A stretch of DNA of 34,891 nucleotides from assembly GCF_014647315.1 (NCBI RefSeq), contig NZ_BMOY01000032.1, forward strand, positions 1 through 34,891, in the 5' to 3' direction. Positions 15,417 through 24,610 of the stretch are shown in pieces (position 1 is the first letter of the stretch; each line of letters begins with the position of its first letter). A program made the position numbers and the translations under genes. The notes under the pieces are model-generated. The model did not search any database. It was given only the letters and a program-made list of their open reading frames with translations, and was not told the DNA's origin. Source of the stretch: Paenalicyclobacillus cellulosilyticus. GTDB taxonomy: Bacteria; Bacillota; Bacilli; Alicyclobacillales; Alicyclobacillaceae.

Positions 15417-16028
15417 TTATTTGCCGGTCATCCTGGTTTCTTGCCTGTGGAAAATGCGATGTTCTTTTCCTTTTGCCAATCGTACAATGTTTTGCCTGTG
15501 CCGGTAGATCGAGAGGAGCGCGATGACCGCGGACGCCGCGACGGCCCCCCACGGGGCATGAAACCAAACGCCGAATGCCGGCGTCAAGATGGTGAACATC
15601 AGCGAGGCCAAGGAGACGTACCGCGTGAGCAGCAACAGCGCCACGGCCACAGCACCTGCAGCCAAGGCGGGCAGCAACATCCATGTGGACAATACCCCGA
15701 TGGCCGTCGCGATGCCCTTCCCCCCGCGAAAGCCGAAGAACACCGGCCAGTTGTGGCCCGCAATCGCCGCGATGCCTGCCGCGTACACCACCCAAGGGGT
15801 CCCGTGTGCCCATCCCATCGCCAGCAAGGAAGCGATGACCCCTTTGGCGACGTCGGCGATGAGTACGACAAGCCCCCATTTCAAGCCAAGGACGCGCACC
15901 GTGTTGGTCGCCCCTGCGTTGCCGCTGCCGTGTTCCCGGATGTCGATGCGCGCCACCACCCGGCTGACGATGGTACTGGTCGAGATGGATCCGATCCCGT
16001 ACGCGAACAACAAACAGAGCAACCACAT
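15417..16028 (-). CDS. plsY: Acyl-phosphate:glycerol-3-phosphate acyltransferase
   Basis: PlsY is an integral membrane enzyme that acylates glycerol-3-phosphate from acyl-phosphate to give lysophosphatidate. Five hydrophobic segments span the 203 residues. The three family motifs are present: GSGNAGATNTVRVLG, GHNWPVFFGFRGGKGIAT and SIYRHRQNIVRL. I use ATG 16028; a TTG at 16040 would add four residues. It lies between der and gpsA, an order common in Firmicutes. GpsA makes its substrate and PlsC uses its product. Confidence 0.95.
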   Translation of the reverse strand: MWLLCLLFAYGIGSISTSTIVSRVVARIDIREHGSGNAGATNTVRVLGLKWGLVVLIADVAKGVIASLLAMGWAHGTPWVVYAAGIAAIAGHNWPVFFGFRGGKGIATAIGVLSTWMLLPALAAGAVAVALLLLTRYVSLASLMFTILTPAFGVWFHAPWGAVAASAVIALLSIYRHRQNIVRLAKGKEHRIFHRQETRMTGK

Positions 16029-16117
16029 GTCGTTTCCCAAACCCCCGTCAAACCCCCGTCAGCCTATGCCACCTGCGGCCATGGCCACCGCGCCCGCGCG
16101 ATGGTCCGCGCGGGCCG

Positions 16118-17431
16118 CTAGGACCTGGCGCGGACGGAGAGCCGGATGGGCGTTCCCGCGAAACCGAACGCCTCGCGCAGTCGATTCTCCAAGTACCGCT
16201 CGTACGAAAAATGCATCAGGGACGGATCATTGACGTACAGGGCAAACGCAGGCGGTTTGACGCCCACTTGGGTCGCGTAATAAATTCGCAACCGCTGGCC
16301 CTTATCGCTCGGCGGAGAGACGGTGCGCACCGCATCCTGGATCACGAGGTTCAGCGTAGAAGTCGACACCCGCATACAGTGCGATTCTGCCAGCCGTTGT
16401 GCCAACGGCAGGATGCGGTGTATCCGCTGTTTGGTCCGTGCCGATACGAACAACACCGGCGCCCAACGCATAAACGGGAATTCGGACGCAATGGCCTCTT
16501 CAAACCTGTGTGCCGTCTTGTCGTCTTTCTCCACCACATCCCACTTGTTGACCAAAAACCCCATGGCCCGCCCGGCGTCGAGGGCATGTCCGGCCACCCG
16601 TTTGTCTTGCTCGGTAATGCCCTCGGCACCGTCGATCACGACGAACACCACGTCCGCCCGTTCGATGGCGCGCAGTGCGCGGAAAATACTGTAACGCTCA
16701 ATCGTTTCGTACACCTTGCCTTTGCGGCGAATGCCCGCTGTGTCCACCAAGATGTATCTCTGGCCGCCCACTTCGACCGGCGTGTCGACCGCGTCGCGCG
16801 TCGTACCCGCGACCGGACTGACGACCAGGCGCTCTTCCCCCACCAAGGCATTGATGAGGGAAGACTTGCCGACATTCGGCCGACCGATGAGCGCCACGCG
16901 AATCGCGTCTTCGTCCTGCGGCGCTTCCTCCGCGGCAGGGAGCAGGGAGACGACCGCGTCGAGCAGGTCGCCCGTGCCCGCGCCGTGCTCGGCGGAAATC
17001 GGGATGGGTTCCCCGAAACCAAGTTCGTAAAATTCATACGCAGCCCCAAAGTGATGCGGATGATCCAGCTTGTTGACCGCCAAGACCACCCGTTTCCCCG
17101 CACGGCGCAACAACCCGGCCACATCCCGGTCGGCGACCGTCAGGCCTTCGCGGCCGTCCACCACAAAGATGACGACGTCCGCTTCATCGATGGCCAATTC
17201 CGCCTGCACCCGGATCAAATTTTGCAGCTCGTCCACGCCGTCTAAGGTGATCCCGCCCGTATCAATCAAATGAAAGCTGCGGCCGTTCCAATCGGTCGTA
17301 CCGTAGATGCGGTCGCGCGTAACCCCCGGCGTGTCTTCGACGATGGAGATCCGCTCTCCGATCAACCGATTGAACAACGTCGATTTTCCGACGTTCGGCC
17401 GGCCGACGATGGCCACCACGGGCAAGGCCAT
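16118..17431 (-). CDS. der: Ribosome biogenesis GTPase Der (EngA)
   Basis: Der has two tandem GTPase domains and helps 50S subunit maturation. The 437-residue protein shows GRPNVGKS twice (near residues 10 and 185), DTPGVTRD and [14 protein letters not shown] G3 regions, and NKLDH and NKWDV G4 motifs. The C-terminal KH-like domain has [15 protein letters not shown] and [24 protein letters not shown] ribosome site precedes ATG 17431. The gap to the DUF512 gene is 4 bases, so the two are cotranscribed. Confidence 0.97.
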   Translation of the reverse strand: MALPVVAIVGRPNVGKSTLFNRLIGERISIVEDTPGVTRDRIYGTTDWNGRSFHLIDTGGITLDGVDELQNLIRVQAELAIDEADVVIFVVDGREGLTVADRDVAGLLRRAGKRVVLAVNKLDHPHHFGAAYEFYELGFGEPIPISAEHGAGTGDLLDAVVSLLPAAEEAPQDEDAIRVALIGRPNVGKSSLINALVGEERLVVSPVAGTTRDAVDTPVEVGGQRYILVDTAGIRRKGKVYETIERYSIFRALRAIERADVVFVVIDGAEGITEQDKRVAGHALDAGRAMGFLVNKWDVVEKDDKTAHRFEEAIASEFPFMRWAPVLFVSARTKQRIHRILPLAQRLAESHCMRVSTSTLNLVIQDAVRTVSPPSDKGQRLRIYYATQVGVKPPAFALYVNDPSLMHFSYERYLENRLREAFGFAGTPIRLSVRARS

Positions 17432-17435
17432 GGCA

Positions 17436-18869
17436 TCATCCTCCCACTTGCTGCTCGGGCATCCTCTCGAACGACGCCGCCGGCCACGGTCCGCCCGGTA
17501 CCATTCGTTCTCCCATCATCCGCAGCGTGGCCTCATAACGGCGCCGCGGCGGCAGGGATTGCGTGTAACCCATCACACCGTACATCAAACCGGTGGCCGT
17601 CGCAGGCACCACCGTGACGGAGATGTTCAGTTCCGACCGGATCTGATCGACGGTATAGTCGTCCAGCAGCACATCCTCGTCATCCTTGAGCAGGATATCG
17701 GGTAACAACAGGGTATCGATGCCGTTTAGTCTCCCCTGCAGCTGCCGGACGATGTCCTGGCCGGTCAACAGTCCGGTCACCGTCACGTGGTGTCCGTAAA
17801 AGTCGTTGCGGACAGGAAACACCTCGATGCGCAACCCGGGCACATGCGCGAGGCGGCGTAAAGACTGCCGGATCACTTTTTCTGCTGAGACGGCCGTCAC
17901 CACGCCCACGCTGCGCTGCGGGACAGGCAACGCGCGCGGGACATGGGGCCAGATTTCCTCGAGTTCGTCGAGAAAACGGCGAATGACCCCAACCCCGTTT
18001 TCGGTTTGTGCGAATTCATCGTAATAAGAACTTGGCGGAACGTCCAAATCCGCCAAGACGTAAAACTCGTCCGCCGCATGGACAAACGAGGCATGGAGGA
18101 TGGGCCGAAGCTTCTCTTGCCACATGTCCACTTGGGCCACGACTTGCCGTGCCTCTTCCGGCGTGAAGGGACGCAGCTTGTGCAAGCCGCGGCGGTGCTT
18201 GGTCAGTCCGACCGGGACGACGGAAAGCGTCCGGACTGCCGGATACAACGGGTAGAGGTCCGCAATGGTGCGGTCGAGTTCCGCGCCGTCATTCCATCCG
18301 GGACAGAGGACGACCTGGGTGTTCATCTCAATCCCGTGCTCAGCCAGAAACCTGATCTGGCGCATGATCTCGCCGGATCGCTTATTCCCGAGCATTCTCA
18401 CCCGCAGTTCAGGATTCGTGGTATGCACCGAAATGTTGAGCGGCGACATGCGCAAATCGACAATCCGTTGCAACTCCTCGTCCTTGACGTTGGTCAGGGT
18501 GACAAAGTTGCCGTGGAGAAACGACAATCGGTAGTCGTCATCGCGCACGTTCAACGTCTGGCGCATGTTGCCCGGAATCTGGTCGACGAAACAAAACACG
18601 CACTTGTTGTGACAGAGCCGGATGCGGTCGACGGTCGGATACTCCCAATCGACGCCGAGCCCTTCGTCGTACCCTTTTTCCACCTCGAGCACCCAGACTT
18701 CGCCGTTCGCTTTCCGGACCTCGATTTCCAATTCCTCAGCGGCCAGTGCGAACTGCAGGTCCACAATGTCCTTGATGCGCTGGCCGTTGATGCGAACAAT
18801 CTCGTCACCTGGCGCCAGCTCAAGCTCTTCGGCCAGCGAACCAGGATGAACCCTCGTGATCTTCGGCAC
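17436..18869 (-). CDS. DUF512 radical SAM protein with PDZ-like N-terminus
   Basis: This protein of unknown function belongs to a family usually found beside der. A PDZ-like segment ([24 protein letters not shown], near the N-terminus) is followed by a radical SAM cluster motif in [20 protein letters not shown] (Cys-x3-Cys-x2-Cys). The DUF512 domain, including ADEFYVLAD, comes next. I start at GTG 18869 (477 residues), because AGGTGA lies 5 bases upstream and the promoter at 18890-18919 would leave almost no leader for GTG 18878. It likely binds a 4Fe-4S cluster and S-adenosylmethionine. The pairing with der hints at a ribosome or cell-surface link, but this is inference. Confidence 0.9.
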   Translation of the reverse strand: MPKITRVHPGSLAEELELAPGDEIVRINGQRIKDIVDLQFALAAEELEIEVRKANGEVWVLEVEKGYDEGLGVDWEYPTVDRIRLCHNKCVFCFVDQIPGNMRQTLNVRDDDYRLSFLHGNFVTLTNVKDEELQRIVDLRMSPLNISVHTTNPELRVRMLGNKRSGEIMRQIRFLAEHGIEMNTQVVLCPGWNDGAELDRTIADLYPLYPAVRTLSVVPVGLTKHRRGLHKLRPFTPEEARQVVAQVDMWQEKLRPILHASFVHAADEFYVLADLDVPPSSYYDEFAQTENGVGVIRRFLDELEEIWPHVPRALPVPQRSVGVVTAVSAEKVIRQSLRRLAHVPGLRIEVFPVRNDFYGHHVTVTGLLTGQDIVRQLQGRLNGIDTLLLPDILLKDDEDVLLDDYTVDQIRSELNISVTVVPATATGLMYGVMGYTQSLPPRRRYEATLRMMGERMVPGGPWPAASFERMPEQQVGG

Positions 18870-18889
18870 GGGCTTCACCTCATTCGTCC

Positions 18890-18919
18890 ATTATGAGCCA
18901 GGCTCGGCCCCTCCGTCAA
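18890..18919 (-). promoter_or_regulatory. Sigma-A promoter of the DUF512-der-plsY-gpsA genes
   Basis: -35 TTGACG (18919-18914) and -10 CATAAT (18895-18890) are 18 bases apart on the minus strand. The -35 box overlaps the U-tract end of the rpsA terminator. Confidence 0.7.
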
Positions 18920-18946
18920 ACAAACGGGCACCGCGGCGCGGTGCCC
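18917..18946 (-). terminator. Terminator of rpsA
   Basis: GGGCACCGCG (18946-18937) pairs with GCGGTGCCC (18934-18926), followed by GTTTGTTTG. It lies about 35 bases after the rpsA stop. Confidence 0.85.
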
Positions 18947-18980
18947 TGATTTTCGTTTCGTTGTGCTGGCTCCTCGACGT

Positions 18981-20171
18981 TTATGAACGCTTAAACAAGT
19001 CTCCGAACAGGTCTCCCAAGGTGACCCCGCTCGCTTGATCCGCACCGGCCTCGAACGACTTGGTCTCACGGCCGCCCCGCCGCGGCTGAGCGTCCCGCAT
19101 GGAGAGCGAGATCCGGCGCCGCTCCGGATCGATGGCCAGGACCTTCACCTGGACGGTTTGGCCAGGCGACAGCACGTCCGTCGCCTTCTCGACGTGCTGA
19201 TGCGAGATCCGCGAGACGTGCACCAACCCTTCCAAGCCAGGCCGCACCTCCACAAATGCACCGAAGTCGACCACACGGCGCACCACGCCCGAGATCACGT
19301 CCCCCTCGCGCAATTCGTGAAGATACGTCGTCCAGGGGTCCGGACCTGCTTCTTTGATGGAGAGCGACACGCGTCCCGCATCGGGATCGACCGCGAGGAC
19401 TTTGACTTGCACCGTATCGCCGACCTTGACCACTTCCGACGGATGCTGCACATGTTGCCGCGACAACTCGGAGATGTGGACGAGTCCGTCGACGCCGCCG
19501 ATGTCGACAAACGCGCCAAAGCTCGTCAAGCGGGCCACCGTACCGGTCAAGACATCGCCGACCCGGATGGATTCGAGACGCGCCTTCACCGCCTGCCGCT
19601 GTTGCTCTTCGAGCGCCGCCTTGCGGGAGAGGATCAGCTTGTTGTTCTCCGGGTCTATCTCGTTGACCTTCACCGGGATCGTTTGGCCTTTGAACTGTTC
19701 CAAGTTCTCGACGAACTGGACGTCGACGAGGGAAGCAGGGATGAAGCCGCGCACCCCGACGTCGGTCACGAGACCGCCCTTGACCACGTCATGGACCACC
19801 ACGTCAAACGTCTCCTGGCTGTCGTACAGCTGCTTCAGCCGCCGCCATGCTTCCGTTTCTCCGACCTTGCGCTTGGACAACACCCACTGCCCGGTGCGTT
19901 GATCGAAGTGCAACACCACCGCCTCAATCACGTCGCCCGGTGACACCACTTCGCTCGGATGATCCACATGCAGGACGGACAACTCGCGAATGGGGATGAC
20001 TCCCCGCGTCTTGCCGTCCGACAGCGTGACCAGCACGCGTTTATCCTCAACACCGGTAACGGTGGCGGAAACCTGTTGTCCCGGCGCATACTCCGGTGCG
20101 CCGCCTGGGGCGTCGTGCACCATCCCAGCGCTTTCTTCCACCTGTGTCACATCCCGCAACTCTTCCGTCAT
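18981..20171 (-). CDS. rpsA: 30S ribosomal protein S1 homologue (four S1 domains)
   Basis: S1 proteins bind single-stranded mRNA. Firmicute versions have four S1 domains instead of six. The 396-residue protein has S1 repeats at about 28-95, 110-180, 195-265 and 280-350. The last two carry TSFGAFVDIGGVDGLVHISE and VDFGAFVEVRPGLEGLVHVS. The start is ATG 20171, with AAGGAGG 8 bases upstream. The C-terminal tail is charged. It follows cmk and plsC; cmk-rpsA adjacency is conserved in Bacilli (ypfD). The weaker first domain is usual for these shortened S1 proteins. Confidence 0.94.
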   Translation of the reverse strand: MTEELRDVTQVEESAGMVHDAPGGAPEYAPGQQVSATVTGVEDKRVLVTLSDGKTRGVIPIRELSVLHVDHPSEVVSPGDVIEAVVLHFDQRTGQWVLSKRKVGETEAWRRLKQLYDSQETFDVVVHDVVKGGLVTDVGVRGFIPASLVDVQFVENLEQFKGQTIPVKVNEIDPENNKLILSRKAALEEQQRQAVKARLESIRVGDVLTGTVARLTSFGAFVDIGGVDGLVHISELSRQHVQHPSEVVKVGDTVQVKVLAVDPDAGRVSLSIKEAGPDPWTTYLHELREGDVISGVVRRVVDFGAFVEVRPGLEGLVHVSRISHQHVEKATDVLSPGQTVQVKVLAIDPERRRISLSMRDAQPRRGGRETKSFEAGADQASGVTLGDLFGDLFKRS

Positions 20172-20185
20172 GACGACGACCTCCT

Positions 20186-20824
20186 TCATCCCGAACCAGA
20201 TCCCGATGCTCTCTCCGACGGGCGGTCAGCGTGACCTTCGTCCAGCAAGGCCTGGATTCGTTGCATTAGTCTCTCCAACAACGCCTCGTTTGTATCGTCA
20301 GGCCGCGCGGTGATGGGTTCACCGATGCGCACGGTCAGCGGTCCGCGAAAACGGTAGGGACCGATGATGGCGATGGGGACGATGGGACAATTGGCCCGGC
20401 GCGCGATGTGCACAACCCCCGGCATGGCCGGCAACAAACGTCCGGTGCGGGAGCGGTGTCCTTCCGGAAAAATGCACAAACACCCGCCCGCAGCCGTGAC
20501 CTCGATACAGCGTCGGATGGCCTGCTTGTCGTTTCCTCCACGGCGAACGGGGATGCCGCCCAGATACGTCAACAGCCGAACCAGCGGTCGCCACCGGAAC
20601 AGTTCGACCTTGGCGAGGAAGTGGACGAAACGGGTGGTACAGCAGCCGATCAACGGAGGATCGAGGTTATGTATGTGGTTGCTCGCCAGAATGACAGGAC
20701 CTTCTTCCGGGATGTTTTCCGCACCGACCACTCGCCACCGGTATGCCAATCTGAAATAGGAAACCACGACGACGCGGCAGAAACGATAGAATCCATCGCG
20801 GCGCGGATCGTGCAACTCAGCCAT
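20186..20824 (-). CDS. plsC: 1-acylglycerol-3-phosphate O-acyltransferase (PlsC family)
   Basis: PlsC adds the second acyl chain to lysophosphatidate, giving phosphatidate at the inner membrane face. The 212-residue protein has the His-x4-Asp catalytic motif in NHIHNLDPPLIG and the second motif as FPEGHRSRTG, where the usual Thr of EGTRS is His. ATG 20824 overlaps the 3' end of cmk by 8 bases, with AGGTG 5 bases upstream. rpsA follows 14 bases downstream, with its ribosome site touching the plsC stop. cmk-plsC-rpsA is a compact translationally linked set. Confidence 0.93.
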   Translation of the reverse strand: MAELHDPRRDGFYRFCRVVVVSYFRLAYRWRVVGAENIPEEGPVILASNHIHNLDPPLIGCCTTRFVHFLAKVELFRWRPLVRLLTYLGGIPVRRGGNDKQAIRRCIEVTAAGGCLCIFPEGHRSRTGRLLPAMPGVVHIARRANCPIVPIAIIGPYRFRGPLTVRIGEPITARPDDTNEALLERLMQRIQALLDEGHADRPSERASGSGSG

Positions 20825-21494
20825 GATGCACCTGCCGGACAATCGAAAGGATCCGTTCGACCACCTCGTCCACCGTCATATCCGTGGAATCGATGCATAT
20901 CGCGTCGTCCGGACGCCGAAGCGGCGCACAGGCGCGCGACGTATCCCGCTCATCCCGCTCGCGCAGGCTGTGCAACAGTTCTTCCACGGAGACGGAAAAC
21001 CCTTTGGCAGCCAGTTCATCCGCCCGGCGGCGCGCACGCTCCCGGATATCTGCCGTCAGGTAAATCTTGACCGGCGCATCGGGCATCACCACCGTGCCGA
21101 TGTCGCGCCCGTCCATCACCACGCTTTGCGAGCGGCTGAAACTGCGCTGCCATTCCGTAAGAATGCGCCGGATCTCAGGATGCGCGGACAACTGAGACAC
21201 CGCGGCCGACACCTCGGGCGTACGGAGTTCAGAGGTGATGTTCGCTCCGTCCACGTACACATCAAACATCCCGTGTCCGTTGCGTTCAAACCGCAGCTCA
21301 TGCTGACGGAGCAGCCGGATCAACCCCTGTTCATCCGCTGGTGATACCCCGTGGCGCAGCGCCAACCATGCCACCGCCCGGTACATCGCCCCTGTGTCGA
21401 CGTACACGATGCCCAGACGCCGGGCCACTTCTTTTGCCACAGTGCTCTTGCCCGCACCGGCCGGACCATCGATGGCGATGCATAGATGGTGCAT
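20817..21494 (-). CDS. cmk: Cytidylate kinase
   Basis: Cmk phosphorylates CMP and dCMP to the diphosphates. The 226-residue protein starts at ATG 21494 (ggagga 8 bases upstream) and has the P-loop AIDGPAGAGKSTVAK, followed by VDTGAMYRAVAW, VVMDGRDIGTVVMPDA and RERDERDTSRACAPLRR. All are typical of bacterial Cmk with its CMP-binding insert. A slightly longer frame upstream has no support. plsC begins within its last codons. Confidence 0.97.
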   Translation of the reverse strand: MHHLCIAIDGPAGAGKSTVAKEVARRLGIVYVDTGAMYRAVAWLALRHGVSPADEQGLIRLLRQHELRFERNGHGMFDVYVDGANITSELRTPEVSAAVSQLSAHPEIRRILTEWQRSFSRSQSVVMDGRDIGTVVMPDAPVKIYLTADIRERARRRADELAAKGFSVSVEELLHSLRERDERDTSRACAPLRRPDDAICIDSTDMTVDEVVERILSIVRQVHHG

Positions 21495-21593
21495 GAACCA
21501 AGTCCTCCACGTTCTCAAAGTAAAAAGCAGGCTGCACGCCCGCCCACCTGAACCATGAGATGCTTGGTAAACCCGAGTCCAGCCAACCCTATA

Positions 21594-22046
21594 CTAGCAC
21601 ACGGAGGAAAACTCCCGCAACAACACCACCATGCGTTCACCCGGCTTGACAGGGAACACCTGCCCCGATGCGGGCGACACGAAAACCGGGCCAGCGTGAT
21701 CGACCACCACCTGCCAAGCGGGGTTCGCCTCGTCTGCCGCAAACGACAGGACATCTCCGTTTTGTACGTCGACCTGGACACAATCCTGGCGAAAATCTGC
21801 CACCTTCCGGCCGTTGCGCAAGAGCCGCAGCTGCGGCGCCGGACGGGCCGGCGACAAATACAGGGTCAACGTGGCATGGCGAGGGACGCATGGCGAGGCC
21901 ACCCGCATAAAGCGGTGTTCCCAGGCGTCGAACGTCCGCCGCACGTTCAGGTTCTGCGCCAACGCTTGAACCAACATGGTGGCCAAGCCCAGTCCCCATG
22001 CGGACAGGATGAGCCACCTGTCGATAGAGAGCCGCGCACGCAACAC
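21594..22046 (-). CDS. Unknown membrane-anchored protein in the sleB-ypeB operon
   Basis: I do not recognise this 150-residue protein. The start is GTG 22046, three bases after the ypeB stop codon (22052-22050), so it is probably coupled to ypeB. Residues about 11-30 form a single hydrophobic helix, and the rest, outside the membrane, looks beta-rich. It resembles an Ig-like or beta-sandwich domain, with alternating strands such as TLTLYLSPARP and LRLLRNGRKVADF. In B. subtilis this place is held by ypfA (a PilZ domain protein) and ypfB. No PilZ signature is visible here. Its position suggests a role at the spore envelope or germination, but this is inference. Confidence 0.7.
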   Translation of the reverse strand: MLRARLSIDRWLILSAWGLGLATMLVQALAQNLNVRRTFDAWEHRFMRVASPCVPRHATLTLYLSPARPAPQLRLLRNGRKVADFRQDCVQVDVQNGDVLSFAADEANPAWQVVVDHAGPVFVSPASGQVFPVKPGERMVVLLREFSSVC

Positions 22047-22049
22047 ACA

Positions 22050-23369
22050 TCACACCGTGCGATCGGTCAAACGGTCGGTTTCCAACTCGCGGCCCGTGCG
22101 GGCGTCGATGTACATGCGATACGTCTCCCCGTCGTACGTGCCGTAGACAGCCACGGCAGGCTGATACCGGCCTTTCGCATCCTTGACAATCACGTCGCGC
22201 ATCATCTCCACGCGAAAGACGGGATTCAACCGGCGGCGAATCTGCTCGTCCGTCAGCGTGCGCGGCGGCAACGGCAAAACAGGTTTGCCGACGTCTCCAG
22301 CCTGCGCGAAGCCAATCACCCGAAGATCGGCGAGCGATACCTTGACCGACAGCTGACGGTCGACGACGGGATCCCCGTGGACGGTCGGCGAGCATACGTA
22401 ATAACCCACGTTGCCGTACTGCATCCCGTCCATCACCGCGACGGGGCCAAAACCACGGCTGCGCAACCAAGCGACGGCACGGTCCTCCGCGTCGGCAAAA
22501 TCGAATTTTGCCGCGCCTTGCCCGCCACTCAACGTAAAGGCGATCACGTGCCCGCCATGGCGGGTGACATAACCGACAATCCGCTTTTGGCCTGACGTCT
22601 GACCCACGACAAGCCATGTTCGTCCCTGACGGCCCTGGCCCAACGCCTGCACCTGCCAATCTGCCGCAGGCCCGGCCACGCCGGCAAACGACGCGAGTCG
22701 TCGGGCGGCAGTCATTGGGTCGACCTCGGGTTCGCGTGCAAACGAGTCCGCCGCAACAGGTTGCACGTTCGCCCGGACACGGCTTTCGACGAACGTACCC
22801 GCCTCGCCGTCGAGACGCCGAAACCCGTCCACCATTTGGTTGTCTGACTTGCCGTCGGCCAACGCCTGTTGAACCGCAAGCCAGCGGAGGCGATCCGGCG
22901 CCATCACGTCCGTGAGCGCGGCCAGCCGGGCGGACACGGTGTGTGCCCGCGCGTACAGGGTCTGCAGGGACTTGTTCACCGCGCGTTCCGTGGGCCGCAC
23001 ACCTTGATCCAACCAATCGTTGGCTTCTTGGGCCACATCGGATAAAAACTGTTGCACGTTGTGCATCGGCAGCAAGCCGTAGGGCAGGCGCGCGACGTCC
23101 CCTTGCGCGGCGTAACTCAACCGCCACATGTCTCGCAAACGGTTGTCCCATGCAGTCGGATCGCTGGTGATGATCGCCTTGCCGATCTCGGTTTCGAGCG
23201 CATTCACGTGGGCAACCAATTCGTGGAACGATGCTTCATACTGGTTTTCCGCCTGCAGCGCCAAAGCCTGCCGCTGACGGTACTGGTCGTATCCCCACCA
23301 CCCTGTGGCCGCGCCAAACACGACGGCAGCCAGGACCGGGATGGCGATCCATGTCGTCCGGTGGAGCAT
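22050..23369 (-). CDS. ypeB: Germination protein YpeB
   Basis: YpeB is required for the cortex-lytic enzyme SleB to be placed and kept stable in dormant spores. The protein of about 439 residues has an N-terminal anchor (TTWIAIPVLAAVVFGAATGW), a helical domain to about 200, and C-terminal PepSY-like repeats (for example ALADGKSDNQMVDGFRRLDG and VGYYVCSPTVHG). ATG 23369 is better spaced from GAGAGGGG than ATG 23375, six bases upstream. It follows sleB by about 20 bases, the standard sleB-ypeB pair. Confidence 0.92.
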   Translation of the reverse strand: MLHRTTWIAIPVLAAVVFGAATGWWGYDQYRQRQALALQAENQYEASFHELVAHVNALETEIGKAIITSDPTAWDNRLRDMWRLSYAAQGDVARLPYGLLPMHNVQQFLSDVAQEANDWLDQGVRPTERAVNKSLQTLYARAHTVSARLAALTDVMAPDRLRWLAVQQALADGKSDNQMVDGFRRLDGEAGTFVESRVRANVQPVAADSFAREPEVDPMTAARRLASFAGVAGPAADWQVQALGQGRQGRTWLVVGQTSGQKRIVGYVTRHGGHVIAFTLSGGQGAAKFDFADAEDRAVAWLRSRGFGPVAVMDGMQYGNVGYYVCSPTVHGDPVVDRQLSVKVSLADLRVIGFAQAGDVGKPVLPLPPRTLTDEQIRRRLNPVFRVEMMRDVIVKDAKGRYQPAVAVYGTYDGETYRMYIDARTGRELETDRLTDRTV

Positions 23370-23393
23370 ACGCATCCCCCTCTCACCCGAAAG

Positions 23394-24128
23394 TCACAGT
23401 GTGAAGATGTGGCTGCCGATGCGCGCAATCTGCGGGCGCGACCAGATCCACCTGCTGGTCGCCTTCGCAGGATTGAAGTAGTACAGTGCCCCGTGCGTCG
23501 GATCCCAGCCGTGGATGGCATCGAGCACCGCCTGGAGCGATGTCTCGTCCGGCGGCAAATTGATCTGGCCGTCACTGACCGCGTCAAACGCGCCTGGTTG
23601 GTAGATGATGGCGGGAATGCTGTGCGGAAACTTCGGGCTGTGCAGCCGGTTTAAAATCACGGCGGCCACCGCCACCTGCCCCTCAAACGGCTCTCCCCGC
23701 GCCTCACCGTACACCACGTGCTGCATCAACCGGATGTCGGAGGCGCTCAGACCCTGAACACGGGAAGGCAAGGCGTGGTTCGACGCGGACCGAGATCCGC
23801 CGCTTCTGCGCCAATGCCAATTCGGCGTCGCCTTCACCAGCATCCGTTTTGTCTTTGGACCGACCACCCCGTCTACCTTCATCCCGAAGTTATATTGAAA
23901 CGTCCGCACCGCCCAATACGTCTTCCAGCCGAACAAGCCGTCCACGCGCCCCCAGTAATACCCAAGCAGGCGCAAACGGCTCTGTAATTCGTAGACGTCG
24001 TCACCGCGACTCCCGTACACCAGATGGCGGGCGGTGAACGCCATCGCTTGCGGCGCTGCGGCCAAGGGGGTGAAAACGACCACCAGCGCGATCGCGAGGA
24101 CGAACAACAGGACCCTCAACAGTTTCAT
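23394..24128 (-). CDS. sleB: Spore cortex-lytic enzyme SleB
   Basis: SleB is a lytic transglycosylase that degrades muramic-delta-lactam cortex peptidoglycan on germination. The 244-residue protein has a signal peptide (residues 1-30, ending APQAMA), a peptidoglycan-binding domain (VYGSRGDDVYELQSRLRLLG to VVGPKTKRML) and the hydrolase_2 domain with catalytic Glu in VVYGEARGEPFEGQVAVAAV. The start is ATG 24128, with GGGAGG 10 bases upstream. Forespore sigma-G control is expected. A weak match (GCATAT, 18 bases, CAATAC) overlaps the terminator upstream, but it is too poor to list as a promoter. Confidence 0.95.
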   Translation of the reverse strand: MKLLRVLLFVLAIALVVVFTPLAAAPQAMAFTARHLVYGSRGDDVYELQSRLRLLGYYWGRVDGLFGWKTYWAVRTFQYNFGMKVDGVVGPKTKRMLVKATPNWHWRRSGGSRSASNHALPSRVQGLSASDIRLMQHVVYGEARGEPFEGQVAVAAVILNRLHSPKFPHSIPAIIYQPGAFDAVSDGQINLPPDETSLQAVLDAIHGWDPTHGALYYFNPAKATSRWIWSRPQIARIGSHIFTL

Positions 24129-24183
24129 CAGGCACATGCCTCCCATGCCCGCTGGTTTTCGGTCCGTATTGTCCCATGGCGAC

Positions 24184-24215
24184 AAAAAAATATGCCTGGC
24201 GGGATATGCCAGGCA
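24184..24215 (-). terminator. Terminator of the small Cys-rich gene
   Basis: TGCCTGGC (24215-24208) pairs with GCCAGGCA (24200-24193), then TATTTTTTT. It lies about 60 bases after the stop of the 68-residue gene and isolates it from sleB. Confidence 0.9.
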
Positions 24216-24276
24216 ATGGGCCGGGAAACAGTCCGGAAGTCCGGACGCACATGGAAGGATGGGTGCCGGCCTCGGC

Positions 24277-24483
24277 TTAATTGAGCGGTTCGATGTCGAA
24301 ATCGTCTTCGTTGTCACACAGGCAACGCTTGAAGCCTGTCTCGATGTGTCCCTTGGCGTCACGCACGCCGCGCAGTATGAACGATTCTCCGCACTTACGA
24401 CAGCGGATGTGAACTTTGACCCTTTGGCTGGACCCTGCCATCTCTGCACTCACCCCTTGCGATGCGAGTGTTTCCGACCGCAT
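24277..24483 (-). CDS. Small CxxC/CxC protein, possible zinc ribbon
   Basis: This is a 68-residue protein of unknown function. The core VHIRCRKCGESFILRG has a CxxC knuckle, and KRCLCDNEDDFDIEPLN has a CxC pair followed by an acidic tail. Four cysteines in this layout could bind one zinc. Of two possible starts, ATG 24483 has the better ribosome site (GGGAGGT, 10 bases upstream) and lies about 19 bases after the predicted transcription start; ATG 24441 is the alternative. It has its own promoter (24509-24536) and terminator (24184-24215). The function cannot be told from sequence. Confidence 0.7.
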   Translation of the reverse strand: MRSETLASQGVSAEMAGSSQRVKVHIRCRKCGESFILRGVRDAKGHIETGFKRCLCDNEDDFDIEPLN

Positions 24484-24508
24484 GAGCGCCTATACCTCCC
24501 ACACACGT

Positions 24509-24536
24509 ATCATACTCGAATGGCGTTGCGGGACAA
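24509..24536 (-). promoter_or_regulatory. Sigma-A promoter of the small Cys-rich gene
   Basis: -35 TTGTCC (24536-24531) and -10 TATGAT (24514-24509) are 16 bases apart on the minus strand. Confidence 0.6.
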
Positions 24537-24610
24537 GCCGTAGTCACCCTTCGCCGCCCGGGGTCCGATTCCCTCCTCCGCGAGCGGCTTCCCTTCCGCG
24601 CGCATGCCGT

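Noticed and set aside
15395..15440. Near-repeat of atttgccggt between gpsA and plsY
   Set aside because: It is only about 10 exact bases, partly inside the plsY 3' end, and is likely chance.
16039..16062. Double acccccgtca unit upstream of plsY
   Set aside because: It is too short and G/C-rich to support a function.
21637..23151. A 504-codon minus-strand frame overlapping ypeB
   Set aside because: It is in a different frame from ypeB, Arg-rich and without domain features; ypeB is clearly coded.
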